From: Bugula neritina
Taxonomy: Eukaryota > Bryozoa > Gymnolaemata > Cheilostomatida > Bugulidae
Direction of reading: 5' to 3'
Length of the DNA: 60,000 nt
Assembly: GCA_964035545.1 (NCBI GenBank)
Contig: OZ037773.1
Span: forward strand, 4,697,251 to 4,757,250
Position numbers and translations under genes: made by a program. The notes beneath the pieces are model-generated. The model made no database searches. It was given only the letters and a program-made list of their open reading frames with translations, and was not told where the DNA came from. This document shows positions 21,831 to 33,220 of this stretch, piece by piece; position 1 is the first letter of the stretch, and every line of letters begins with the position of its first letter.

Positions 21831-24800
21831 ATGTCCACTACCACACTTTCCACAACTACGCAGTACGAGTGGCAATTCCGGCAGGTGGCTGAAGCCGATC
21901 TCCGATCTGACGTGACTATAGCTCTCGTTGGCATCGTTTTCCTCAGTATTGTTCTTGCCATTCTATTTGGAAACATTATAGTCATCATAGCAATATTGAC
22001 ATACAGGCAGCTAAAGAAACAGCAGAGTAACTTATTCATACTAAATTTAGCATTCGCTGATCTCAGTGTGGTTGTTTTTGTAATGATATGGACGACAGCT
22101 GCTTATGTTGCTGACATGGGCCGCAGTGAAGATCAACCATGGATATTTTCAAATGTAAGTACCTCCTATTATATGCTCTATCTATTTGCATAACTTGCTT
22201 GGTTTCCACGGTGATTTATAATTAAGAAAAACTTAGAAGTTGCAACAACTGTTTACTAGTAAAATGTTTCCCAGTGATATGGTCACATGCTATATCAGAG
22301 TCCTACATGACCTATCACCTAAACGGTCTTGATATTACAACTATTTCCCTCACACTCAGTGTTTTTCTCGCTGCAGAACTCATTGTCTCTAACCTAGGAG
22401 TTCTGATGTGCAAATCTATCAGCTTTCATGTCACCTCAGACTCCTTGGGCCCATTTTTTGTTTGATACATGCATAGAGTTACATAATCAAGTCACTAGAG
22501 TTGACAGGCAATACATTTATTATAAACACAGGTCATGTCCAACATCATCTGGAGTTAAACTTATCTGCCTTCGGTTCTTTTACAGTATAAGTTTCTCTTT
22601 ATTAGGTGTTTATTAGCAGTCTTTCATTTAGCTGCTTGGTCAAATTAAGGGTGAGTTCTAGTGTTTTGCTACGTCTTTGGGGAGGGCGGATATCCACCTC
22701 CTAACACACAACTGCTACAGCCAACAGTGGGCTATGAAACCTAAAATTTTTATTCTATTTACAGCCTCTGCTGCACATATTTGAGCCAATTCTGTCTATT
22801 TCATGTTCTTGCAAATATCATGATGCTGGACTGTGACCAAGTGTTTCGAAATGCCAATTTTTACAACCTGCATAACATTTTTTAATCCTGTTTTGCATAA
22901 TTTGTGATCAGAGATGGTAAACATCTGTCAAATTGTTCACCATAGCACTTTAGTTGCATGAGTAATAATTGCTAAACTTCCTCTACATGTTCAGCTAAAG
23001 TAACAACCCTATATGATGAGTGTATGCAATCATTCAACTGGAATAAAATTAATTCTATACCAACTGTTCAGACAATGGTAAGAATCTGAGTTAGTAATGA
23101 GCTGAGTTACATAACATCTAATCAATATGATCTCTTCATTATGATCTCTTACTCAAAAGGTATAATATTTCCTTTATTATGTCATAAGAGGATGTGTCAA
23201 TCATTTGAGTATAATTTACTTTTGTAACCAATGACAACGATTGACTAAAAGCTTGAAAATGTAAAAAATGTGAACCTGCCTGTTACAACTCTGATTTTAA
23301 AATTCGAAAGTTTTGAATTTAAAAAGGAAGCATCTTCGTTTTAAAATTTTCTTTTATCCTTAAAACTTAACAGTTCATAAACTGCATAACTCAATTTTAT
23401 CATAACAAAATGTTCAATCAGCCTTATAAGTAGATGAAGAACATAATATTAGTTAATATAACAAGGCTTAAGATACTAAACTAAACCAGGGGTGTCCAAC
23501 AGGCGGCTCCAGGACTGTATGATGCGGCTCCAGCCTACATTTATGTGGCCCTCAAAGGCATAAAACATAAGACATCTTAATATAGTCATGAATTAAAAGG
23601 AAAAAATCACCTTTTAATGTCTTTTGTCTATATATGCTAAAAATCATACATGCCGGCAGTAATTATTGGGACAAAATTGTGTAATGATTCATAGGAAATT
23701 GAGATATAGTAATGTGAAATAACTGATGTGGCCCCAGCCCAAGTTAAAATTTACAATGTGGCTCTCCCTATAGAATAGTCCATATTAGTGACTCTCACTC
23801 TGAAAAGGTTGGACACCCCTGTACTAAACAGTAACTTTGAGGCTTAATTTATTTAGAATTTATTGTAAAAACAACTTGAAAAATGGAAATTTTTAGTTAG
23901 GCCTAGTAATTGATAACTTTAATTGGGCCAAGATTTTTTATTAATTTTTGTTTGAAATCTGAATTGAAATTCTTCAAGAAGATAACTCATGTTACATTTT
24001 GTCTTTGCCCCACAAGCCCTAATTTCCCCATCGTTGCAACTATCTCCAAGCTTTAAATTCAAAACAAATTAGTGGCTTTTCCTTGGAGGTCATTGACTTG
24101 CAGCAGTTGTGTTTCAGAATAGTATTATATGACTCAAATCAAAACGAATGATAATTGGCTAAAAATAAAACCTACTCTAGTTTAGTCATAAACTAAAAAT
24201 TATATCTTAAAGAAGAATCATCTTTGGGAAAGGCCAATGACACTAGAAGCACGTGGTAGCAATGAGATGTAATAATCTCATTGATCTCAGCTGTCTACTC
24301 TAGAGAGGTCATTGCTTCTTCAATCATTAGTAATTGATTTTATCATCAAACTTGTTGAATTCGGTATGTCTATACCTTCTCAAACATCTTCATTCTTTCT
24401 TATCCACGCATCTAGCGGCATATACAGGTGTGCTCAAGCCTACTTACTACACACTGGCAGTAGCAGTTTATATATGCTTTGTATGATAAGACAATTCTAT
24501 GCATATTTTCTGGCTCATTAAGTCCTAGTGTTGTCAAAATTCTGTGTCTATTCACTTTAGGAATTAAGTTACCTGATAATTTGAATTGATCTTAAAGCTG
24601 ATATGGTGATGATTGTTGCTTTAAAACGAAAATGTTTCTATGCTAACAAATTTGAAGTTTACGGTGAGTTTACAGGGAAAGGCAACTTTTTACTAAATAT
24701 AGTTATGTACTCTCTACAGTCTACAAATTCCGCGCCCAGTTTATTCCCCGATATTTTTCTTTCACAGTCACATCATATCTGCCAGCATAACAACGTTGCT

Positions 24801-27800
24801 CTGTGTATTTTAAACTAGCATTGTTATAATATCAAAATTCATCATTTTTTAGTTTGAACAATAATTGATATCGTTGTTGCTTAATAGTTGCTTCTAATAA
24901 AATTCCACATTTAGAGGTTAGACTGTACTAAACAGTTTTCATGCGGTACTTCTTGTTTGCAGGTGATGTGTAACCTGCAGTGCGCCATGAACTACTGCCT
25001 CATAGTGGTATCAATGATGACGTTGGGTTTCATCTCAATAGACAGATTCGTGCACATTGTCTACCCCCTCCAGTATCATGACATCATCACCGTGAAGAGG
25101 ATACGCATCATGATCTGCTGGACGTGGATTCAGGGACTTATCATCGGTAATTCACATGCACTGCTTCAAGATTTACTATGTTACATGAAATACAGAATGT
25201 CGTTACTATATGCATGGTACATGAAATGTCAAACATGGTGTGAATGGAGTTTGTCCCCAAATGATTAGAGTTTGAGCGTCAAATTGTGTTTTGCTGCAAA
25301 AACACGATTAGTTAATCAAATTGCTTAATTAAATAAACTGGTGTTGCATTTATAGTGATATGAAGATAGTTGAGATACTTCAAGTGAAAAAGTAAATAAT
25401 TCATTAATCAACTGTGATTTGGGTAAAAGCAAAACTCAAAAAAACTTTTCAGGTTACATATAATTAAAGTAATGATTTCTGCAGATATTGAGTATAATAT
25501 GCAGTAGAATTTTTACCATGTGTGCGTTCAATTTTTATCACACAAACCCTTGGTCGTGAGCAACATTTCCTAGCTTTTTCATTCTTTCTGACTAGATTAA
25601 GGCTAGATGAAAAAGGCATGTATTTATACATGTTTTATGATGGGTCTGATAACTTCCATCTGCATAGCATGACATTTCATCAATTTTTCAGTTTTGAAAG
25701 CTTATAATGAAAGCAGCATGTGACAACTCCTCATGTTATTGTAAGATTTATAGTGTAATATAATGATAGTAGTGTGTGACAACTCCTAGTATTGTAATAT
25801 TGATGCTATGATATGTTAGAGGTGTGTGACAACTCCGTAATGTTATTGTGCGATTCATAGTACATGTCAAAAGTGTGACAACTCCTAACGTTGCTGTAGG
25901 GTTCATACCTGTTGGAATGAAGTGGATTCACTATGATTACTGCGAAGTAGTCTGCGCCATCGACTGGTCAGAGCTGCACGCAGAGAAGTTTGTCATAGTA
26001 GCCTTCATAACCTGCTTTATAGCCCCAGCTCTCACCATGCTGGTCTGCTATTCTGTCATCTTCAAGGTAGGTCAAAGTTCTTAGCCTATACGGCTATATT
26101 ATAATGTTATGACACAAACTCAATCAAAATGGTTCATTAAACTTGCTATGTTATATCACATATTATAGTGCTGTGCTTATAGCCAACAATATTGCATGCA
26201 TTTATCTAAAACTGGCAGAATTAGTTATGTCAAAGGATAAACTAGTATATGAGTTAAGTGGTTTATTTGTATATGAAAAAAGTCAATTTGATTTTAAGTG
26301 CTTAAGTGATGGGATTTTATAGAAATATTTAAGCAAAATACTTCAAATAGTATGTTTTTGTAATTTTTTATGCATTCTCTATATAATCTGATTTAAAAAG
26401 TATCTCATACATATGATCTACATTGTATGGTGATATGCTATAACAATATATTTTGAGTCTATTTTTATATTATTATAATACTATGAATAATATAATAATA
26501 TATTGTATTGTAGCGGAGCATGGCTTACACTGCCGTATGTACTCTATTGTATTGAGTTTTCTTTGTGTATCCAACTAATATTATTTTTGCACGTTTTTTG
26601 TTGGAGTTGCTCACACCTGCTTGAACAAAACACAGCAGAGTTTTTTTCTTAAATAAACTTAAAATGTGCACAGAAATTAAAATCACATTTATGTAAATAA
26701 GCTCAGGTTTAGGAATTCCACGAACACTTTTCAATATAAAAAGAATTGAGTTTAAGTTAAATTTTCTGCTGTATTTTGTTCAATAATTTGAATTGCCACC
26801 TAATCCGTCTATGCACCAATTGTGTGGTTTGAAAGGGTATAATATTCTTATCTAGGTTATTGTTTTGTGGGGTCATGAACTGCTATACTAACACGTTTCC
26901 TGAATCAAATTGATTATTTCACCAGCTTCTATCTAGCATTCACCTGATCCATTGACTGCTACCTTTACCTGATATACTTGTGTTTACAGTTTGTTATAAT
27001 CTAAAAGCAGAGACAACTTATCTGCTATACACATGGAGATAACTCCTTATTCTTATTATGCAACATTGAAACTATATTAGAGTGAAAATCAATCAATTTC
27101 CAGATGCGATGCTTTAAACCTTTAAAGCACATGTTTATCTTGTTTCTTGTTTAATATCCACAATTTCAACAAGATCTATTGTCACTCCTGCATGCTCACA
27201 GCTACAGATCTATTATTACGGCATTGGTGCACACCTAATCTACATAGTAAATTATGGGTGGTTGGTGATTTCATTTTTTCTATTGTTAAAATATTGAACA
27301 GGCAATTTTGCAATTTCAATTTTCGATCTTTTTATGTTCCTTGAAATTATATGTTGTCTATATAAAATCCTTTTGTAACTATTTATACTAACAATACTAA
27401 AATTTTCTGCTTGCCTGGCTTGTGCACTATATTTTGGGCGTGTTCCAAATAAAATCTGCTCACAATAAAAGCCTGAGCATGTTTATGAACATAGATGTAC
27501 GTTTAATGATATAATTTATTGCTAAAATCAAGTATGAACGATTGTTTTTGAAAATAACACTTTTCAACTTTGGCGTTCGTCTTGATGTTAAAAATACTGC
27601 TGTTACTTTATTTCAAAACGTGGATTTTCAGAATATTATGTTGGTAACTGGTGATTTTCTTAAACTAAATATAAAATATCCAAACCTCTTTTAATATTTT
27701 GACAGGAAATCAGACGGAACACGAGCATTCACACTGTTACTGGCTCTACTAAGCACAATTCTACCTCAGAAGACAAAGCGGGTAGCTTGAAGAAAAATGG

Positions 27801-29716
27801 AAAAAAGCAATCGTAAGTTTTTCTGCTATAACCAACAAGTCGACGCAAATAATTATAAGTTTATTTCAAAAACATACATATGACTAACTGTTGTATTCAT
27901 GAGTAGAAAGGATAATTTATGTAGATATCAGACAATGTAGTATATTTGAATTCCAGAAAAATACAATTAGCTCAGAGAAAATTCACTGTTTATATACAAA
28001 AATATTACATAGCTTTTTAGTGATAGCCGGTCATAATACAAAATTATAATACATGCTTCATGGCTATATGGCTATATGCTATATGGCTATATGCTATATG
28101 GCTTTATGGCTTTATGGCCTTATGGCTTTATGGTATGATATTATAATTCTCATAGTCTGGGCTGTAGCGGCATCCGTTGCATATGTAACACTAACTAAGT
28201 TTTTTATATTTTGTAATAAGATAAAGTGTCTATTAATTTTTTATACTATTGTAATATAAACCATTATTTGCTTTATTTTTAGTGACATGACCAATTTTTG
28301 AAATATTACTTTTTTAAATTTGATCGTGTATTGAAAAGAGTTAGATAATATTATTTGTTGTTGATAGTAAAACCCATATATTAATGGTTATAAAATTGTG
28401 TAAGCTTGATACAAATAGTAACAATAATAATATATATTCTATTTGATTCACCCTACAAGAATTATGGAACAGATTGTACTGAGTGACTTCTCAATTTACT
28501 AGAGCTCTATAATGACTTTTACAATATTGTTATATAGATATGGTGTGTTGGAGAGCTCAATTAAACACTCTAAGCCAACAGAAAACAATAATGCTGAGTC
28601 TCCTGCAGACACACCCGCACCAAAGATTATTAGGCGACCCAGCAAAGTGGTGAAGGAAAGCACCATCGTTAAAAGTCTCCTCGTAGTGGTGCTGGTCTTC
28701 TTTGTCTGCATGACACCATTCTCTACTACAAAACTCATCAAGGTAAGCTCATCAAAAACAGCATTTAGTTTTATTTCTTTTGACCACCTTTTATATTTGT
28801 ATATATACTTTTTTTGTAGTCTTACTTGTTTACCTAAATAGAAATATTCCATAATCTTATTTTTGTTGATTTTCATGCCTTTTATTTGACATGTTCAGCG
28901 TTTCCTCTATATCTCACTAAGCTACAGGTCCCAAAATCTGAAATCGTGACATAGTAGGCTACCGGATTTAAATCACGGATCCGTTAAATTTGGCCATTTT
29001 GTCCCTATATACACACATACATTAGCCACAAAACAAGGGTCTAAACCCTGTTTGTGACTTATGGAATTTTGTGAGAGCTGGAACCGTGAGATATGGAGAG
29101 AGCACTGTAATTATAAACAAATGATGCTAATATATCTGTATGGCAAGTAAATTTTTCTGTACATCGCATCAACTTCATAGTAATATTGACTACTGGCTCA
29201 TATATTTTGCAGGTATTGAAGGGGTATATCCCATGCTGGGTAAATACCTTTGCCACTGTCATACAGTTACTAGCAAGTGCTTGCAATCCTCTTATCTACG
29301 GCATCTTTAGGAAAGAATACCGTAAAGCCTTTAAGATTCAGTACAACAAAGCCTGTCACAGGCTATCGTCCAAATTCACATCTAGTGACTACTCTGACAG
29401 TTTTAGTATCCCATATTACTCAGAGAACAAACCTGCCACACTTAAGAGAAAAGACTTGGCCAACAGATCTGTCAAAGAACCAGTTCAAGGAAATGAAACG
29501 CTCACAAAACCTCTCAATGAAAATCAAATAGCCATCAATTTAGAAGTAAAGGAAGACAACTCTTATTGCTCATCAACAGCGTTGAGCCCGAGTGGGGAGA
29601 GTGTTGAGAGTGAGGCTTCACATGTAGAGAAAACTTTTACTTTGCCTAGAAGAGCAGTTTCTTTTGAAGATACTCGTGATGTTGTCAACAGGACAACCGA
29701 AGTGATAACTTTGTAG
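21831..29716 (+). CDS. Orphan rhodopsin-class (class A) G protein-coupled receptor, 496 aa
   Basis: Six exons: 21831-22154, 24963-25146, 25900-26066, 27706-27812, 28538-28742, 29213-29716 (1491 nt); all GT-AG, phases consistent. Seven membrane segments are visible: TM1 with GN at residues 47-48, TM2 with LAFAD (73-77), TM3 with Cys115 and DRF (135-137) in place of DRY, TM4, TM5 with FIAP..MLVCY, TM6 with VFFVCMTPFS, and TM7 with NPLIY (354-358), then an FRKEYRKAFK helix 8. Cysteines in the second extracellular loop could pair with Cys115. The third intracellular loop is long (about 80 residues, lysine/serine-rich, spanning exons 4-5), and the tail is about 130 residues with many serines. TM6 has Met where CWxP has its Trp. 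The layout recalls aminergic-like or GPR161-like orphans, but I cannot name the ligand. The start is the first ATG in the exon 1 frame. Confidence 0.9.
23487..23821. mobile_element. hAT-like MITE with 8-bp target-site duplication
   Basis: Terminal inverted repeats CAGGGGTGTCCAAC and GTTGGACACCCCTG bound a 335-bp non-coding element. The 8 bases before it (AACTAAAC) and after it (TACTAAAC) match at 7 of 8, as expected for a hAT target duplication. CAGGGGTGTCCAA-type ends are a well-known hAT/Charlie terminus. It lies in GPCR intron 1. Confidence 0.85.
25712..25899 (+). repeat. GTGTGACAACTCC minisatellite running into a splice acceptor
   Basis: About four degenerate units near 25720, 25771, 25825 and 25873, each beginning (GTG)TGTGACAACTCC, followed by (T)AATGTTATTGT and usually GATTCATAGT. 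The last unit continues as TTGCTGTAG|GGTTCATACC, so the acceptor and the first bases of GPCR exon 3 align with the repeat body. Unit length drifts around 48-54 bp. Confidence 0.75.
28055..28135 (+). repeat. GGCTATATGCTATAT minisatellite
   Basis: Repeated GGCTATATGCTATAT units grading into GGCTTTATGGCTTTATGGCC in GPCR intron 4. It is simple tandem sequence and non-coding, although a short frame runs across it. Confidence 0.85.
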
Positions 29717-30492
29717 ACATTACCCACATTGTGGAGACAACTCCAACTACGCACCTAGCTTTATTTGTCTTCTGACTCATTTGCTATTTGTAAATGTTCT
29801 AAATGGTTCAATTTCAAAGTATATGACTTTTAGAGATGCTTAAAGCTTAGCCATATAGAAAATTATGAGCAACAAAATTACGTAATTTTTTTACAAAGCA
29901 CTTTGTGATCAATTCAATGATATTTGTATAAAGTCTTGATTTTATCAAAGAAATAGTTGTTTTTATATTATTTTTGTAAAAAATATTCATGCACTGTTTG
30001 TACATAACCATTATAATACAGAGTTTTTAAATTCATCTTTATACTTTCAAATCAGTCATGTAAACGACCCAAAGAAATGTCTCATAATATTGACCAATGT
30101 TTTTTAAATATTTTTTGCTTTCTCATCAATATTTTCTAAGAATACATATTACAATTTTTGTTTCGCATTCAAAATAGCATAATGTGTGTACAGTGGCAAA
30201 GCTCTAAACAAAGTTTTTTTATGTCAATAAAACAGTTTAACTCTTATTTCATATATATGCAATATGCAAGCTCTCTTCTAGTAGCTTTATTCATCTTTTC
30301 AAAAATTATTGTATACAGTAGCACATCCTTCTTAGTTTGTAGATTTCGTACCATATACAATATTGCTCATTCTTTACACTAAATGCACAGCGACTTCTAT
30401 ATTGACATTATGTAGTCTAGATCTGTTTTCAAGCTTGAAGAGTTCTTTTAAAACAAACGAGATGAATTTAAAATTAAAGTCAATTATTTTTA
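29717..30492. other. Convergent 3' intergene between GPCR and secreted-protein gene
   Basis: Only 776 bp separate the GPCR stop codon and the stop of the minus-strand gene. The sequence is AT-rich and contains 3'UTR-like material; TCAATAAAACAG near 30225 is one candidate GPCR polyadenylation signal. No coding exon is visible. Confidence 0.5.
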
Positions 30493-32472
30493 TTAGGACA
30501 TAATAAAATTTTTATACTTTGTCAATGAAGTACAAGAAAGAAGATTTTGCAATGCTTTCCTTGCTGTGGCATCAGTAAGACCTTGACTTAGCAATCGCAT
30601 AAAATTTTTGTTGCTCATTGCATTACGTACTCTGGTCATCAGCATTGCAGCTTTAGTACTTCCTCCTAGTTTACCAGAAGGAATGTAGTATTTCCATGTT
30701 TTGATTGGTGCAGCAGCACGACGAACTATCCAATGACGTTCATTCATTAAGTTAAGTTCTTCCAGTTGATCAATCAATTCCTGTAGGAAGTGTAAAAATC
30801 AATATATACTATTGTATATCGTACTTGATAAATAAAAATTTTAATGAGAAATTGTGCCATTCTCGAAATTTTTCTTTGTTTCAGGTTATTGTAGTTGCTA
30901 TAGAGAAATAAAGTTTTAAAAATAATAAATAATAAAACAAAAAGTTCTGTGCTATGATGTTAACGTGCAAAACAAATTATCAAAAAAGTTTTAGATACAT
31001 TTTCCAAATTATTTAATATAGTTTGTATGAATGAATACAATACCCAATATTTTATCAGATAATTCACTGTTTATCTTTGTTCAATTGTTTTTATAATTGC
31101 GTAAATTACATTTTCTTTTTATTAAAATTACTCTTTTACTCTATTAGATCATGTTTCCACTTTATTATATTGTATTAGTTTGATCTCAATTTTTTTAAAG
31201 CAGCAATTGATTACAATAAAATTGTGATTCAGCAACTATAAGCCTAGGGCCACAAGGTGCGTATTTTCGCATGCGAAAATTGAAGTCACAAGTAGCAAAG
31301 GTGTCCACTGTAGCGTCAGTGATGCGTGATAAATAAAGCTTTCATTTTTTAATCGCACTCGCTTTCAATAAAACTGGAAATGTAGCACTAAAATAAAGAA
31401 ATTGGGCTCGCTGGATAACTACTAGCCAATTAGGTGACGACGACAGAGACGATTTGCACTTTCGTTGAGAATGCTGAGTGGACACCTTTGCTACTTGTGA
31501 TTTCAATTTTCGCATGCGAAAATACGCACATGTGGCCCTAGGCTAACATTAGTTTTTATATGATATTTTATATATGATCAAATTGAAGCATATTTTGCCC
31601 ATACTTTTGCTTCGTTTGTATTCAGGATATTTAAAATCTCCTCATCTATTCTTAAAGCATCTTCATCCACAGGTTTGGTTAGCCTCGGCTCCGCAGCTAT
31701 CTCTCTCCTTCTCTATATAAGCAGTAGATACACTATATAACTGAAAAATTCGTAGACTAAAGTCCTAAGACCTAATTATATCATAACAGTGTGAGTATAG
31801 CCTGAAAAGTTGCTCAAATATTTATTATGTTGTTGGCACCATGCAACAGTCACATCATAATAAATAATCATGCATGCCCTAATAATTAATCTTTGAGACA
31901 TTATACCAATAAAATTTTTACATTAGCACGTGTCATTTTTTGCTGTAATATTTTAGGTATATAGTGACTGGATTTTGTGTTTCTTAATTTTATATTTATA
32001 ATCTATGTTTCACTGCTTCAACTTTAGATGTGCCAAAGGTTAAAGTAAAAATGCAAAGATATGCTTATAACTATGTTCTATAGTGAACAAGCATGGGTAA
32101 TTATAATATATATCACATTGAAATAGCCACATACCTTTACTATACACCGTGAACTTGCCAATTTTACCAGCTTGCTTCTTATATTGTTGAAGTCTGTGAG
32201 CGTGAACCGATTATTTTCAACACCTCTAATAAGTCCATTATTAGCCTTAGCTTTATATAACAGGGAAGCGGCCAAAGACACAATCTGCAAAAATCATAAT
32301 GCATCTTGCATGGATGTAAGGGTTATATAAGAACTCAAGCAATCTTGTAAAAAATGTACTTCACTTAGAAAACATGATGGTAAAAAGTCTTAAGATGAGC
32401 TATGGGCTTAATTTATTGTTCTGACTACAAGAGAAACTATCAACTCTATACTAGCTCTACACTGACTCTATA

Positions 32473-32544
<72 letters not shown>

Positions 32545-33220
32545 CTCTACATTAACTCTAAAATACTAGCTCTACAATAACTCTTTACTAGTTATAACAT
32601 ATTAACTATATATATTATATTTATATATATCTCAGCACTAAATAGCTTTATTAATATTATCATTAGCATTATAGCTCTGCTGCTTTTACCTCCCTCATAC
32701 TCATACTCACGCCTCCAAGTTAAACTAAACTCAACTATGAATAAACAAATAAAGTGTTACAATAAGATAGAAGTTACTTTCTCTTGACTTGCTCAGTATA
32801 TTTTATAAAACCAACAGACATAATATTTTATATATTATTTTACAATGCTCATATTATTTCAAAAAACTTTAGTTTACTAACTGTTCATGCAATTATTGCT
32901 TATAAGATAATGTCTTTAGCAATCAAATACTGGCTGAAATAATTTTAAAATGAAGTAAAATTACTTAATTTTCAATGTTTAACTTTATTTTATAGCATTC
33001 TTTGAGCACAAATATAATTATGGCTTAACTAAACAGCCGTAACAGTACTTTAGCTAATTCTAGGTATTTCAATCGTACAGGTTTATAATGAATATAATAA
33101 TTAAATATGCTGACAAGCGCTAGCTCTTACCTGCTTAGCTTGACTAGAGGCAGCGTCAGCCAACTCCACTTCAAGCAGCAGCGATGCCACAATGAGAAAA
33201 GCTAACTTCAATGGCAGCAT
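30493..33220 (-). CDS. Secreted protein of unknown family, possible prohormone, 211 aa
   Basis: Four exons on the minus strand in transcript order 33220-33131, 32284-32135, 31712-31605, 30780-30493 (636 nt); all GT-AG and all phase 0. Exon 1 is exactly a signal peptide plus a short tail: MLPLKLAFLIVASLLLEVEL then ADAASSQAKQ, cleavage likely after ADA. The mature region is helical in look and basic, with only two cysteines (Cys77 in SRCIVK, and one in LLSCTSL near the C-terminus). The exon 2/3 junction creates VKRRREIAAEP, a furin-like polybasic site; other dibasic sites are VRRAA and RRR. A run WKYYIPSGKLGG sits in exon 4. There is no C-terminal amidation motif. I do not recognise the family. 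A secreted regulatory precursor and a small secreted structural protein are both possible. All-phase-0 introns and intact frames make a real gene very likely. Confidence 0.75.
31241..31544. mobile_element. 304-bp foldback element (MITE) with near-perfect long arms
   Basis: The left arm starts AGCCTAGGGCCAC and runs to GTGTCCACT; the right arm is its reverse complement, ending GTGGCCCTAGGCT. Over about 70 bases I count only about three differences. Each arm contains the 16-bp perfect palindrome TTTTCGCATGCGAAAA. It lies in intron 3 of the minus-strand secreted-protein gene. Low divergence between the arms suggests a recent insertion or a constrained hairpin. Flanks are ..CTATA and AACATT.., with no clear duplication. 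Confidence 0.85.
32471..32542. repeat. (TA)n microsatellite
   Basis: About 70 bp of uninterrupted TA dinucleotides in intron 1 of the minus-strand secreted-protein gene, flanked on both sides by CTCTACA(C/T)TAACTCTA-type sequence. Such arrays can extrude cruciforms. Confidence 0.95.

Noticed and set aside
21764-22039. 91-aa minus-strand frame
   Set aside because: Antisense shadow of GPCR exon 1.
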